A stretch of 64,000 bases of DNA from contig NZ_BMZS01000001.1 in NCBI RefSeq assembly GCF_014652915.1, positions 510,779-574,778 of the forward strand, in the 5' to 3' direction. Below are positions 44,142 through 51,851 of the stretch, piece after piece. Both the position numbers and the translations under genes were made by a program. The stretch is from Thalassobaculum fulvum. GTDB taxonomy: Bacteria; Pseudomonadota; Alphaproteobacteria; Thalassobaculales; Thalassobaculaceae. The notes beneath the pieces are model-generated. The model was not told where the DNA came from. It saw only the letters and a program-made list of their open reading frames with translations, and searched no databases. Each line of letters starts with the position of its first letter. Position 1 is the first letter of the stretch.

Positions 44142-44595
44142 CGGCCGTCGCATCCGGCCGGCGCGGGTCGAGGAGGCCGACGCGCTGACCGCGCTGGCGC
44201 GCCGCTCGAAGGCGCACTGGCCCTACGACGAGGCCATGATGGCGGTGTTCAACCGGACCATCGCGATCACCCGCGACGCCATCGCCGCCCATGTCGTGCT
44301 GGTGCACGAGACCGGCGACGCGGTCGACGGCGTCGGCGTGCTGATCCCCGGAGGCGACGACGCCGAGCTCGACCATCTGTGGGTCGATCCGCCGGCGATC
44401 GGCCGGGGCGTCGGCCGGCGGCTGTTCGAGGCGTTGGCCGAGGCGGCGCGCCGGCGCGGGGCGCGGCGGATCGTGCTGAACGCCGACCCGCATGCCGAGG
44501 GCTTCTACCTGCGGCTGGGCGCGGTGCGGATCGGCGGCCACCCGGTGGCCGAGATCCCGGGGCGGGTGCTGCCGCGGCTGGCCATGACTCTCTGA
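44134..44595 (+). CDS. GNAT-family N-acetyltransferase
   Basis: 153 aa. The acetyl-CoA loop 'IGRGVGRRLFEALAEAARRR' lies near residue 90, with 'LDHLWVDPPAI' before it and 'GFYLRLGAVRIG' at the end, all standard for GNAT. GTG 44134 is chosen because GGGAGGTG lies just before; a GTG at 44128 is inside that site. It overlaps the helicase stop by 8 bases, so they are translationally coupled. Substrate unknown. Confidence 0.85.
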   Translation: MADGRRIRPARVEEADALTALARRSKAHWPYDEAMMAVFNRTIAITRDAIAAHVVLVHETGDAVDGVGVLIPGGDDAELDHLWVDPPAIGRGVGRRLFEALAEAARRRGARRIVLNADPHAEGFYLRLGAVRIGGHPVAEIPGRVLPRLAMTL

Positions 44596-44602
44596 ACGGC
44601 TC

Positions 44603-45664
44603 TCAAGCCCTGAGGACGAACCGGGTCCACACCGCGACCGAGAACAGCAGCACCGCACCGGCCTGGTGCAGCGCGCCGAGCCAGACCGGCACCACCAGCA
44701 GCAGGGTGGCGATGCCGAGGCCGACCTGCACCGCGACGATCGCCGCCAGCAGCCGCAGCGGCAGCCGGGCGCCGGCCGGCGCGGTGCGGACCGCCCGGTG
44801 CACGAAGCCGAGGGTGACCAGGGCGGTGGCGACCGCCAGCCAGCGGTGGTTGAACTGCACCGCCGGCACCCATTCGAACAGGCTGGCGATGCCGAGCTCG
44901 CTCTGCCAGTAGCCGTCCGGCACGAACGACCCGTCCATCAGCGGGAAGGTGTTGTAGGCGTAGCCGGCGTCGGTGCCGGCGACGAAGGCGCCGGCCAGCA
45001 CGGTCAGCGACACCAGGGCCAGCACCAGGGTGGCGCCGCGCCGCAGGCCAGGCTCGGCGCCGGCCGGGCGCGGGTCGAGCAGGTCGAGGGCGGTCCACAG
45101 CAGCACGCCCAGGATCAGGAACGCCATGGACAGGTGGGTGGTCAGCCGGTACGGGCTGACCGACGGCTCGTCGGCCAGGCCGGAGGTCACCATCCACCAG
45201 CCGATGCCGCCCTGGACGGCGCCGAGCAGGAACAGCGCGGCGAGCCGCGGCGCCATGGCGCGCTCCAGCCGCCCGGTCAGCAGGAACGCCAGGAACGGCA
45301 GCGCGAACACCACGCCGATCAGCCGGCCCCACACCCGGTGCAGGTACTCCCAGAAGAAGATCGTCTTGAAGTCGGCGAGCGTCATCCAGGCGTTGTGCAG
45401 CCGGAACTCGGGGGTCTGCCGGTACAGCCCGAACACCCGCTCCCACTCGGCCTCGCCCAGCGGCGGGATCCAGCCCATCAGCGGCCGCCACTCGACCATC
45501 GACAGGCCGCTCTCGGTGAGCCGGGTGATGCCGCCGATCACCACCATGGCGGCGACCATGCCGGCGGTGGCGAGCAGCCAGGCGGCGACCCACGGCCGCG
45601 CCCGCGCCGCCCGGTCGGTGCCGCGGCCGGTCCCGCGGGCGGGGGAGGAGACGGTTGCTGTCAT
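44603..45664 (-). CDS. ctaA: Heme A synthase (COX15/CtaA)
   Basis: 353 aa, eight membrane helices. It oxidises heme O to heme A for cytochrome c oxidase. Heme-ligand His residues appear in 'WEYLHRVWGRLIG', 'RLTTHLSMAFLIL', 'QFNHRWLAV' and 'GALHQAGAVLLF', and 'ITRLTESGLSMVEWRPLMGW' is diagnostic of the alphaproteobacterial COX15 type. ATG 45664. It converges with the GNAT gene, and no ctaB or cox genes lie near. Confidence 0.95.
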   Translation of the reverse strand: MTATVSSPARGTGRGTDRAARARPWVAAWLLATAGMVAAMVVIGGITRLTESGLSMVEWRPLMGWIPPLGEAEWERVFGLYRQTPEFRLHNAWMTLADFKTIFFWEYLHRVWGRLIGVVFALPFLAFLLTGRLERAMAPRLAALFLLGAVQGGIGWWMVTSGLADEPSVSPYRLTTHLSMAFLILGVLLWTALDLLDPRPAGAEPGLRRGATLVLALVSLTVLAGAFVAGTDAGYAYNTFPLMDGSFVPDGYWQSELGIASLFEWVPAVQFNHRWLAVATALVTLGFVHRAVRTAPAGARLPLRLLAAIVAVQVGLGIATLLLVVPVWLGALHQAGAVLLFSVAVWTRFVLRA

Positions 45665-45763
45665 GACAGCGCTAGATGGCGCACCCGGCCGCCCCGGTCA
45701 ATCGAGCCGGATGTCGCGGCACTGCGGCGGATCGTCCCCCGTGGCGAGGGCGGAGCGATGGGC

Positions 45764-45872
45764 AGGTCCCGGCTCTGCGCTGTGCTTCCGCCGGGATGAC
45801 GGCAGAGATGAGCGGTCGCTCGCCGCCTCTCTCGTCGTCATCCCGGGCGGGCGGAGCGCGACCCGGGACCCA
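45764..45872. repeat. Dispersed palindromic repeat, copy 9
   Basis: Outer arms 'aggtcccggctctgc' and 'cgacccgggaccca', inner 'ccgggatgacg' and 'cgtcatcccgg'. It is the last copy before the tRNA island; none is seen inside the island. Confidence 0.8.
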
Positions 45873-45949
45873 CTCGCACGCACGCTTGCATCCGTGCTTG
45901 CATCCGATGCCGGCTTTGACTAGGTTCCCGGCCTCGATCACGAGCCTGT

Positions 45950-46041
<92 letters not shown>

Positions 46042-46139
46042 CCCTCCTAAGCTGTTGTCGATTCAAAATCTCTTGCCGTGACGGTGGGTTAGCGGTCACA
46101 TGCCCGGTAACAAATCCGGTAACATCGACCGTCGACCCC

Positions 46140-47750
46140 ATGGCGAAGCACCCTGGACTACACCTGAAGGGACTTACTTGGTTCCTCCATCGGCGCTGGC
46201 CGGGTGATGTCGCGCACCACTACGATACGACCTTCGTCAGTGAGAGCCTCCGGACGCGCGACTTCGATGAGGCCGTGAGGCGGTATCACCGCCGGATGGC
46301 CGAACTCGAACAGGAATGGGTCGACCTGCGATCCTGGACGCCGCAGAAGCTCGCCAACGCTCGCGAGATCATCCGTGCCGGCAAGCTGTGGGGCTGGGGG
46401 CAGGCAATCACGCTTCAGGCGGAGCACCAGGATCGAAAGGTTCCTGCCTGCGAGATCGACGCGATGCCGGTCTGGCTGATCAAGCTGGTGGCCGAGCGTG
46501 ACACGTTTCTGCCCGACAGCCCGGCGACAGGCACCAAGCTGAAATCGGAGTACCCGGACTGGGAGCAGCGCGAGCACTGTCGGCTCGCGCTGCGGAACCT
46601 AGTCCGCAATGACGGTACCGAGTACGTCGAGTGGCTGCAGCGGAGGTCAGCCGAACTGGAGGCCGATGGTGTGTCGGCAACGCCCCTGCCAATGCAGTCC
46701 GATCGGTTCGACGCACTGGTGAAGGGGAATACCAAGCGCGTGTCCGCCACCACCGGTCAGCGCACGCTGTCGACCGTCCTTGATGACTGGCGTCAGGCGC
46801 GACAACCCACCGACAAGACCTACGACCTGTACAAGGCCAAGGTCAGGCGCTTCACGGAGGTCCATGGTGAGATCCCGTTGGAGCAGGTCACCAGGGCGGC
46901 TGTGTCGGCGTTCACGGACGTGCTGAAGCAAATGCCGCTGCACATGTCGAACAAGGAACGGACGAAGCCGCTACCGGAAATCGTCGAAGCAACACGGGAT
47001 GCACCGGGTCCGAGAGTATCGGCTTCGGCGATCCGGCAACACGTCGAGTGCATCCGCATGCTGGTCAACTACGCCATCGACCAGGGCTGGCTGGAGAGTG
47101 ACCCGTTGGCCGGATTGAAGATGAAGGGCCAACCCAAGAAGAGTGATCGGCTACCCTTCGACCAGGATCATCTCCAGCGCATCGTCGCGCACATAAGCAA
47201 GTTCGACGACCACCGCTTCTGGCTTCCGATTCTCGCCGCCTACACGGGCGCACGTCTCAATGAACTTGGCCAGCTGCTGGTGAGCGACGTGCGGCAGACA
47301 GGTGATGTTCGGTACATCTCGATCAACGTCCATGACGGCAAGCGCACGAAGAACGCCGGCTCGATCCGGGATGTCCCGCTGCATCGAGATGTCCTGGGGG
47401 CCGGGTTTATCGAGTATGTCGAGACCGTGAAGGACGGGCCGTTGTTCCCTGGTCTGCAACCGGACAAGCATGGCACCGTCACCGGCAACTACACCAAGCA
47501 GTTCGGCCGCATGCTGCGGAGCGAGATCGGCATCACCGACAAACGTCTCGTGTTCCACTCGTTCCGGCATCGGTTCAAGGATGCCTGCCTTGAGGCAGAG
47601 ATTCCTGAGGGCGCCATCCAGAAGATGATGGGGCACCATGATCGCTCGACGTCCGGTTTGTACGGCGCAGGGTACGGCATCGCATCCCTGCACTCTTACA
47701 TCGAACGGATCGACATGAGCCTTCAGCTGGAGCGCAGGGCCTACCGCTGA
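46140..47750 (+). CDS. int: Tyrosine-type site-specific integrase
   Basis: 536 aa. The N-terminal ~60 residues look like the DUF6538-type arm-binding domain ('LTWFLHRRWPGDVAHHYDTT'), then a core-binding SAM-like domain (~215-330), and the catalytic domain with Arg in 'AAYTGARLNELGQL', 'VFHSFRHRFKDA' (His-x-x-Arg), His in 'MMGHHDRS' and the nucleophile Tyr in 'TSGLYGAGYG'. All catalytic residues are kept, so it should be active on the tRNA-Ser core. ATG 46140 lies 100 bases past the tRNA and reads away from it. Confidence 0.95.
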   Translation: MAKHPGLHLKGLTWFLHRRWPGDVAHHYDTTFVSESLRTRDFDEAVRRYHRRMAELEQEWVDLRSWTPQKLANAREIIRAGKLWGWGQAITLQAEHQDRKVPACEIDAMPVWLIKLVAERDTFLPDSPATGTKLKSEYPDWEQREHCRLALRNLVRNDGTEYVEWLQRRSAELEADGVSATPLPMQSDRFDALVKGNTKRVSATTGQRTLSTVLDDWRQARQPTDKTYDLYKAKVRRFTEVHGEIPLEQVTRAAVSAFTDVLKQMPLHMSNKERTKPLPEIVEATRDAPGPRVSASAIRQHVECIRMLVNYAIDQGWLESDPLAGLKMKGQPKKSDRLPFDQDHLQRIVAHISKFDDHRFWLPILAAYTGARLNELGQLLVSDVRQTGDVRYISINVHDGKRTKNAGSIRDVPLHRDVLGAGFIEYVETVKDGPLFPGLQPDKHGTVTGNYTKQFGRMLRSEIGITDKRLVFHSFRHRFKDACLEAEIPEGAIQKMMGHHDRSTSGLYGAGYGIASLHSYIERIDMSLQLERRAYR

Positions 47751-47760
47751 GGGGCAGCCT

Positions 47761-47788
47761 GCCGTCCCGCCGCTTAGGCGGGAACGGC
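47761..47788 (+). terminator. Hairpin after the integrase gene
   Basis: GCCGT-CCCGCC - GCTTA - GGCGGG-A-ACGGC, with one bulged A, starts 10 bases after the integrase stop. No T-run follows, so it is a weak or rho-assisted terminator at best. Confidence 0.4.
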
Positions 47789-47950
47789 GGCTTGATGGGC
47801 CGGTGGCTGACGGGTCATGATTCCCGGTGCCGACCAATAGGATCGGTCGGCATGCGGTCGCCCACCAGGGCGAGCAAACACATCAGTTCGACGGAGGCTA
47901 AGTTTGCTCGAGTTAATCGCACGCGTTGTTCACGTTCTGATCAGCCTGCT

Positions 47951-48253
47951 GTGACCAGCATCGAACTGACCCCGCTGGTGCCGGACGCCATGGAGCGGAT
48001 CGAGACGATGGTCGGGCTTTACGAGTCCGGCAGCGTCAGCTTCGGCCAGCTGTGCAACGTCGCCGTTGAGGGTTTCGGCACCAAGTCGGAGGCGGCGACA
48101 GCGTTGACCTTAGCGATGATGAGCGTCCGGTCCTGGCAGACCGGCGACGCTGACCTACGGGATGCGCGCGAACGCCCTGGTCGGGCCATAACACCAGGGT
48201 TTGAGGCGGAGCTTTATCAGGCGATCTGTCGTCGTCTCGGCACCAACGGGTGA
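47951..48253 (+). CDS. Small island protein, unknown
   Basis: 100 aa, mainly helical and acidic ('DAMERIETMVGLYESGSVSF', 'EAELYQAICRRLG'). GTG 47951 is chosen because the residues upstream in the open frame look non-coding; no clear ribosome site is seen. It could be an integrase-associated accessory (excisionase-size), but no helix-turn-helix is evident. Confidence 0.45.
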   Translation: MTSIELTPLVPDAMERIETMVGLYESGSVSFGQLCNVAVEGFGTKSEAATALTLAMMSVRSWQTGDADLRDARERPGRAITPGFEAELYQAICRRLGTNG

Positions 48254-48663
48254 CGGCGAACCCGGCGCTGGCCGTTCCTTATCCGAACCCGTCGGACTGC
48301 GCCCAGCCGCCCTCCAGGGCGGCAGGGCGCTCAGGACTCGCTGGAGACTCACTGGTGGCCAAGTCACGGGCGTCCGGTACCACGCTGGCCGACGAACCTT
48401 CTTGGCCGTCTGCGGGCTTCTGAGGTGGCTGGAGGGCTGCCGGCAGGGTTGCTGGGCCAGTGCCGCTGCCGCCCTGGTGTGCTGAGTGGGTCGACCTGAT
48501 GCCGAGTACCAGGATGGTGGCGATGCCACCCTGGTGCCCGACGCCACCAAGCCAGATGTCCAGCACAAAGGCGGCGCAGGCCGACCTCCGGGCTGCGCCG
48601 TTGTCCAGAGATCGTCGTGTCCGAGCGGGTACGACACCAGGGGGCAACCGTAACTCGCCGTTC
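48254..48663. other. 410-bp gap without a convincing gene
   Basis: A minus-strand frame (48713-48279, 144 codons) is open and Ala/Pro/Ser-rich, with a start inside the winged-helix gene; it has no ribosome site and no recognisable motif, so I do not call it. The stretch contains GCCGCCCT-CC-AGGGCGGC (48306-48323), a perfect hairpin with 8-base arms that may end transcription of the minus-strand operon. Confidence 0.4.
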
Positions 48664-49371
48664 TCACCCGAACAGATCCTCCCGTGCTCTGCGCCGCTCT
48701 TCGTCGAGATCAAGGTCTGCCCGACAGAGCGCGCTCCCTGGCGGGCGCGCTCTGTCGTCTGACTTCATCTGGTTAAATCCTGGATCTACTTCCGGGCCGG
48801 ATTCCGACCCTGGTCTTGAGCCGGAATCCGGCCTTAGGCGGTCGGAGGCAAGGGTCGGATTCCGGCCTTTGGCCATCGACTGGAGCATGTCGACCACTGG
48901 GGTCAGGTCGTAGCGGTCACTCGTGCGGTTGCCGTTGTCGCGCCGATGACGACGTTCGCGACGGATCAGTCCTTTATGCTCCAGATCGCGCAACGCCTCC
49001 TTAACCGTCGTCTTGCTCGCGACAGTGTCAGCGGCGATGGTGTCCTGCCCAGGAAACGGGTTTCCTGCGCCATGAAACCAGTAGCTGAGCAGGTCGATCA
49101 GGATCAGCGTCTGGATCGGACGAAGCCCGGCATGCTTCGCCAGATCGCGCAACAGGAGCGGCACCTGAACGAAGCCGTGTCTGGCGACCTCAGGGCCGAA
49201 CCGCTCCCGGAAGTTGGCGTCGCTGTCGGACTCCCTCTGTGCCGCCTTGGTGCCCGGCATCTCAATGAGGTGGTCCTGTGTGCCGAGTGGGCCGGAGTCG
49301 ATCCCGGCCAACTGCGACAAGTCGGGCAGCTCTCCGCCCTGAAGGCGGAGAGCCATGTCTTGACCGAGCAT
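48664..49371 (-). CDS. Winged-helix (GntR/replication-type) island protein
   Basis: 235 aa. A winged helix sits near residues 100-150 ('DTIAADTVASKTTVKEALRD', then 'LEHKGLIRRERRHRRDNGNR' as the wing), preceded by 'LLRDLAKHAGLRPIQTLILI'. This resembles the DNA-binding part of phage and plasmid replication or regulatory proteins. ATG 49371 shares one base with the stop of the HNH gene (TGATG), so translation is coupled and the much longer open frame upstream is rejected. Near its 3' end it contains a long perfect inverted repeat. Confidence 0.75.
   Translation of the reverse strand: MLGQDMALRLQGGELPDLSQLAGIDSGPLGTQDHLIEMPGTKAAQRESDSDANFRERFGPEVARHGFVQVPLLLRDLAKHAGLRPIQTLILIDLLSYWFHGAGNPFPGQDTIAADTVASKTTVKEALRDLEHKGLIRRERRHRRDNGNRTSDRYDLTPVVDMLQSMAKGRNPTLASDRLRPDSGSRPGSESGPEVDPGFNQMKSDDRARPPGSALCRADLDLDEERRRAREDLFG
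48722..48757. repeat. Perfect 13-base inverted repeat inside the winged-helix gene
   Basis: CGACAGAGCGCGC - 10-base spacer - GCGCGCTCTGTCG. It lies ~60-90 bases before the gene's stop. A stem this long in coding DNA is unusual; it could pause transcription or be a binding site. Confidence 0.7.
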
Positions 49372-50240
49372 CAGGCGGAACCTCCATCGACCCGTTCGTA
49401 GAGGTGCAGCCAAGTCTTGCGGTAGTTGATGGCCTTGATAGCCGTAGCGCTGCATCCGAAACGCTCTGCGAATTCTCGAAGCCGGGAGAACGGCAAAGGG
49501 CCTGCGTTCGCTACAACAGCCTTCACCACTTCGAGCGCCTGTGCTTCCGACAGCTTCGCCCCAGGATGCCGTTGACCTCTCGGTGTGCGGCCATGTCGGA
49601 TCGTGTCCTGGCAATTTCCAGCTTGGCTGTCCCACCGGAGGTTGCTCAACGCATCGTTCGTCGGATCGCCATCAGCGTGGCAGGCGCTCGTTCGACCGCC
49701 CGGCGGCGCGCCGACAAATGTGGATAGTACGATCCGGTACCGGTAGGTCACGACCCGCTCGGCGTTGATCTGGCGTTCGATCTGGACTCGCTTCAGTATC
49801 TTGTTGAAATTTCCAACATCCCGACCGTACCCACCTCTGTAACGCCGATCGCATGCGATAACCCGGCCCTGACTCGACACGTATAGCGGCGACAGGTCGA
49901 GCATGGAGCCGTTGTGCCATACCTTCGCCGGTCTCCAGAGTTCCTCCAGGGCCCGTCGTGCCTGCTTCTCACGGAAGAGCCGAGCCTGCCGTTCTCCTGG
50001 GGACTCGCTGCTGCGGTCAGGGGGGACGTTCTGGTTGGCGGGCCAACCCTCAGGCCGATCACCAGTATGAATCGACCGCAGCACCGCCAACCGGAACTGC
50101 CGGTGTTCCTCCGTCTCGGGTGGAACCGGACGGTCGAACCATGCGACGATATCGAAGTCCGGCGATGATGGATCGAGCATGTCGTTGGTCGAAGGGGACG
50201 TTCTTACCGTCCCCTTCGCCGTTTCTGGAGCGTCGGTCAT
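49371..50240 (-). CDS. HNH endonuclease (homing-type)
   Basis: 289 aa. The centre reads 'LYVSSQGRVIACDRRYRG' (NUMOD4-like), followed by the HNH_3 core 'CHADGDPTNDALSNLRWDSQ' with 'AGNCQDTIRHG', and a C-terminal helix-turn-helix ('SRLREFAERFGCSATAIKAI'). This is the layout of free-standing phage homing endonucleases. The ATG overlaps the upstream small gene's stop (ATGA) and its stop overlaps the winged-helix start, so it is the middle gene of a tight operon. An 11-base-arm inverted repeat (50190-50218) lies in its first codons. Confidence 0.88.
   Translation of the reverse strand: MTDAPETAKGTVRTSPSTNDMLDPSSPDFDIVAWFDRPVPPETEEHRQFRLAVLRSIHTGDRPEGWPANQNVPPDRSSESPGERQARLFREKQARRALEELWRPAKVWHNGSMLDLSPLYVSSQGRVIACDRRYRGGYGRDVGNFNKILKRVQIERQINAERVVTYRYRIVLSTFVGAPPGGRTSACHADGDPTNDALSNLRWDSQAGNCQDTIRHGRTPRGQRHPGAKLSEAQALEVVKAVVANAGPLPFSRLREFAERFGCSATAIKAINYRKTWLHLYERVDGGSA
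50190..50218. repeat. Perfect 11-base inverted repeat at the start of the HNH gene
   Basis: CGAAGGGGACG - 7 bases - CGTCCCCTTCG within codons 8-17. In mRNA it forms a strong hairpin just after the start codon and could tune translation. Confidence 0.7.
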
Positions 50241-50410
50241 GCCGATGCCTCCCGGTCCTGGGGCAGACGAACCGGAAACTCGGTCGCCTTGACGTGCTCC
50301 GTCAGGATCGCCCCAGCCAGACTGGCCAGGGACCGCTGTTCGAGAGCAGCTTGTAGGCGTAGCAGGAACAGCGTCTCATCGGAGACCGCTGCAGAGAAGT
50401 ACTTCGGCAT
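50237..50410 (-). CDS. 57-aa ribbon-helix-helix-like protein
   Basis: Starts ATG 50410 with GAGG eight bases upstream and ends in an ATGA overlap with the HNH gene. The sequence 'YFSAAVSDETLFLLRLQAAL', then 'SLASLAGAILTEHV', gives a beta-strand followed by two helices, the CopG/Arc plan, with a short polar tail. It is the first gene of the RHH-HNH-winged-helix operon and may be its repressor. An SOS box lies 150 bp upstream. No family match was tested. Confidence 0.65.
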   Translation of the reverse strand: MPKYFSAAVSDETLFLLRLQAALEQRSLASLAGAILTEHVKATEFPVRLPQDREASA

Positions 50411-50561
50411 CGGTAAACCTCATTGCTGTTGGTGCCGGGCGATGCCGGCTATGAGGCTTAGGATCTCAAATGCTCTGAGGCTTTTCGTCCCGGGTCGCCG
50501 CAAATTTTGTGTGCGCTCGCGATGGGGCATCCGTCGACCTGCTGTGCGAGCCGTGGAATGA

Positions 50562-50576
50562 GAACAAAATAAGAAC
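50562..50576. promoter_or_regulatory. SOS (LexA) box, GAAC-N7-GAAC
   Basis: GAACAAAATAAGAAC: on the minus strand GTTC-N7-GTTC, the alphaproteobacterial LexA consensus. It lies in an AT-rich stretch 152 bp upstream of the ribbon-helix-helix gene and after the stop of the next upstream gene, so it should control that operon. Confidence 0.65.
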
Positions 50577-50689
50577 ATAATTCTTGCGGATAACCTCCGA
50601 TCTGTACGTCTTTCCAATGCGTTAAGGATAGTTCAGAGGGGCGGGACGAACAGTCGCCTCTCCGCCTTCGTAGCTACAGCCAAACCCGG

Positions 50690-50911
50690 TCACACGAACA
50701 GGAAGGTATCCGCCTGCGCCGCCCGGTCTCGAACCAGCAGGGCGCCGTCCGGGCCATCCATCGCGACGATGTCTGCCACCGCATCGGCGTCGCTGCGGAG
50801 TGCCGACGCCAGCCGGTCGAGCACCACCCAAGCATCCCCACCGCTGACGCGCCGCAGGGCCACCGCTTCAGCCGCCAATGCCATCAGCGCATCCTTCGTA
50901 TCAACCATCAT
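50690..50911 (-). CDS. Small island protein, unknown
   Basis: 73 aa, acidic, Ala-rich helices ('DAWVVLDRLASALRSDADAV', 'DIVAMDGPDGALLVRDRAAQ'). Two adjacent Met codons (50911, 50908) could start it. No motif recognised. It reads toward the SOS-box operon but is separated from it by ~280 bp. Confidence 0.55.
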   Translation of the reverse strand: MMVDTKDALMALAAEAVALRRVSGGDAWVVLDRLASALRSDADAVADIVAMDGPDGALLVRDRAAQADTFLFV

Positions 50912-51092
50912 GCCCGGCTTCCTTGTCCTGGTGGATCGATGTGATGCGTTCGATCCTGGCCGAAGGGTGCGGGCAAGTCATGGCTGTAAAGGGTTGCGTC
51001 ACCGGCAACATTGGTTGGGCTCAATGTTGCGAAAATTGAAAAAAATTGGTGCGGGCCTTGGGTAGGAGGAGATGTGGGACTCCCGGCGGCGA

Positions 51093-51116
51093 AGGTTGGG
51101 GGTATACCCCCAACCT
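51093..51116. repeat. Perfect 24-bp palindrome
   Basis: Arms AGGTTGGGGGTA and TACCCCCAACCT abut without a spacer, between the membrane-protein stop and the small unknown gene. No T-run follows on either strand. It could be a dimeric regulator site or a hairpin processed by a recombinase. Confidence 0.75.
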
Positions 51117-51144
51117 CCGTTCGAATGGAGATCAATCTCGCAAC

Positions 51145-51660
51145 CTATTTGGCCCCCGCAGCCAAACCTTCGATCAAATCCCGCACAGCCGAAGCGGCGT
51201 CTGCGAGTGATTCTCCTTGCTCCCTCCCGCCTTCAAAATACGGTTTTGTAGATGCAAATAATCCAAGTGACTCCGCTAATCTCTTGACGATCTCGTACAT
51301 GTCGGGCAGTTCATCTTTGTGACTTTCTAAGAAAGCCAGTCCCTTCAACACGGTTCCTCTATTGTCTCCTGTGGAAGTTGGCCTGTAAGAATCTGGGATT
51401 GTTTTCAGCAATGAACTGGCCTGATCGCGAGTATTCTGCAGATAAGCCAGTTTCCTATTTGCATCGGCGAGTTGATTCTCGAGTTCAACATAATGAACTG
51501 ACAAAACGACCATGATCATCACTACTGCCGACGTATATGCAACGTGAATAAATCGAGATTTCCAGCTCGGTTGGGCAATTAATAGAGACAAAACTGAAGC
51601 GAGTGATCCGACAACGGTAATAGTAAATGTGCCGGGAACCGAACTAATTATCGCTTCCAT
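51145..51660 (-). CDS. Membrane protein with coiled coil, unknown
   Basis: 171 aa. Two membrane helices ('TFTITVVGSLASVLSLLIA' ~10-29 and 'VAYTSAVVMIMVVLSVHYV' ~40-58) with a short loop between, then a coiled coil ('ELENQLADANRKLAYLQNTR') and a helical cytoplasmic domain. Base use is lower in GC than the integrase side of the island. Two-helix anchors with a soluble helical domain occur in effectors of phage-defence systems, but nothing proves that here. Confidence 0.6.
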   Translation of the reverse strand: MEAIISSVPGTFTITVVGSLASVLSLLIAQPSWKSRFIHVAYTSAVVMIMVVLSVHYVELENQLADANRKLAYLQNTRDQASSLLKTIPDSYRPTSTGDNRGTVLKGLAFLESHKDELPDMYEIVKRLAESLGLFASTKPYFEGGREQGESLADAASAVRDLIEGLAAGAK

Positions 51661-51813
51661 CGCTTATCCCCAGTGGTTCAAAATGTCTGCAATCGCCGGT
51701 CACCTGCACGATGATCGTTCATCCTCCTACGGCCGGCAACGGCGTGCAAAGCGCTTTTCCCATTGGTCGTCACATTGCTATTGCGCGTTGACACCTGGGT
51801 GCCGTCAGTTCAC

Positions 51814-51832
51814 GTTGTGACGACGTGACAAC
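51814..51832. promoter_or_regulatory. Near-perfect inverted repeat before the serine recombinase
   Basis: GTTGTGACG-A-CGTGACAAC, one mismatch between the arms, 20 bases before the recombinase ATG; a TTGACA hexamer lies upstream at 51788-51793. Operator or recombination half-site. Confidence 0.4.
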
Positions 51833-51851
51833 TTCGCCAGCGGAGCCAACG

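Noticed and set aside
48279-48713. 144-codon minus-strand frame after the winged-helix gene
   Set aside because: It has no ribosome site, starts inside the upstream gene and is low-complexity Ala/Pro/Ser. It remains a weak possibility only.
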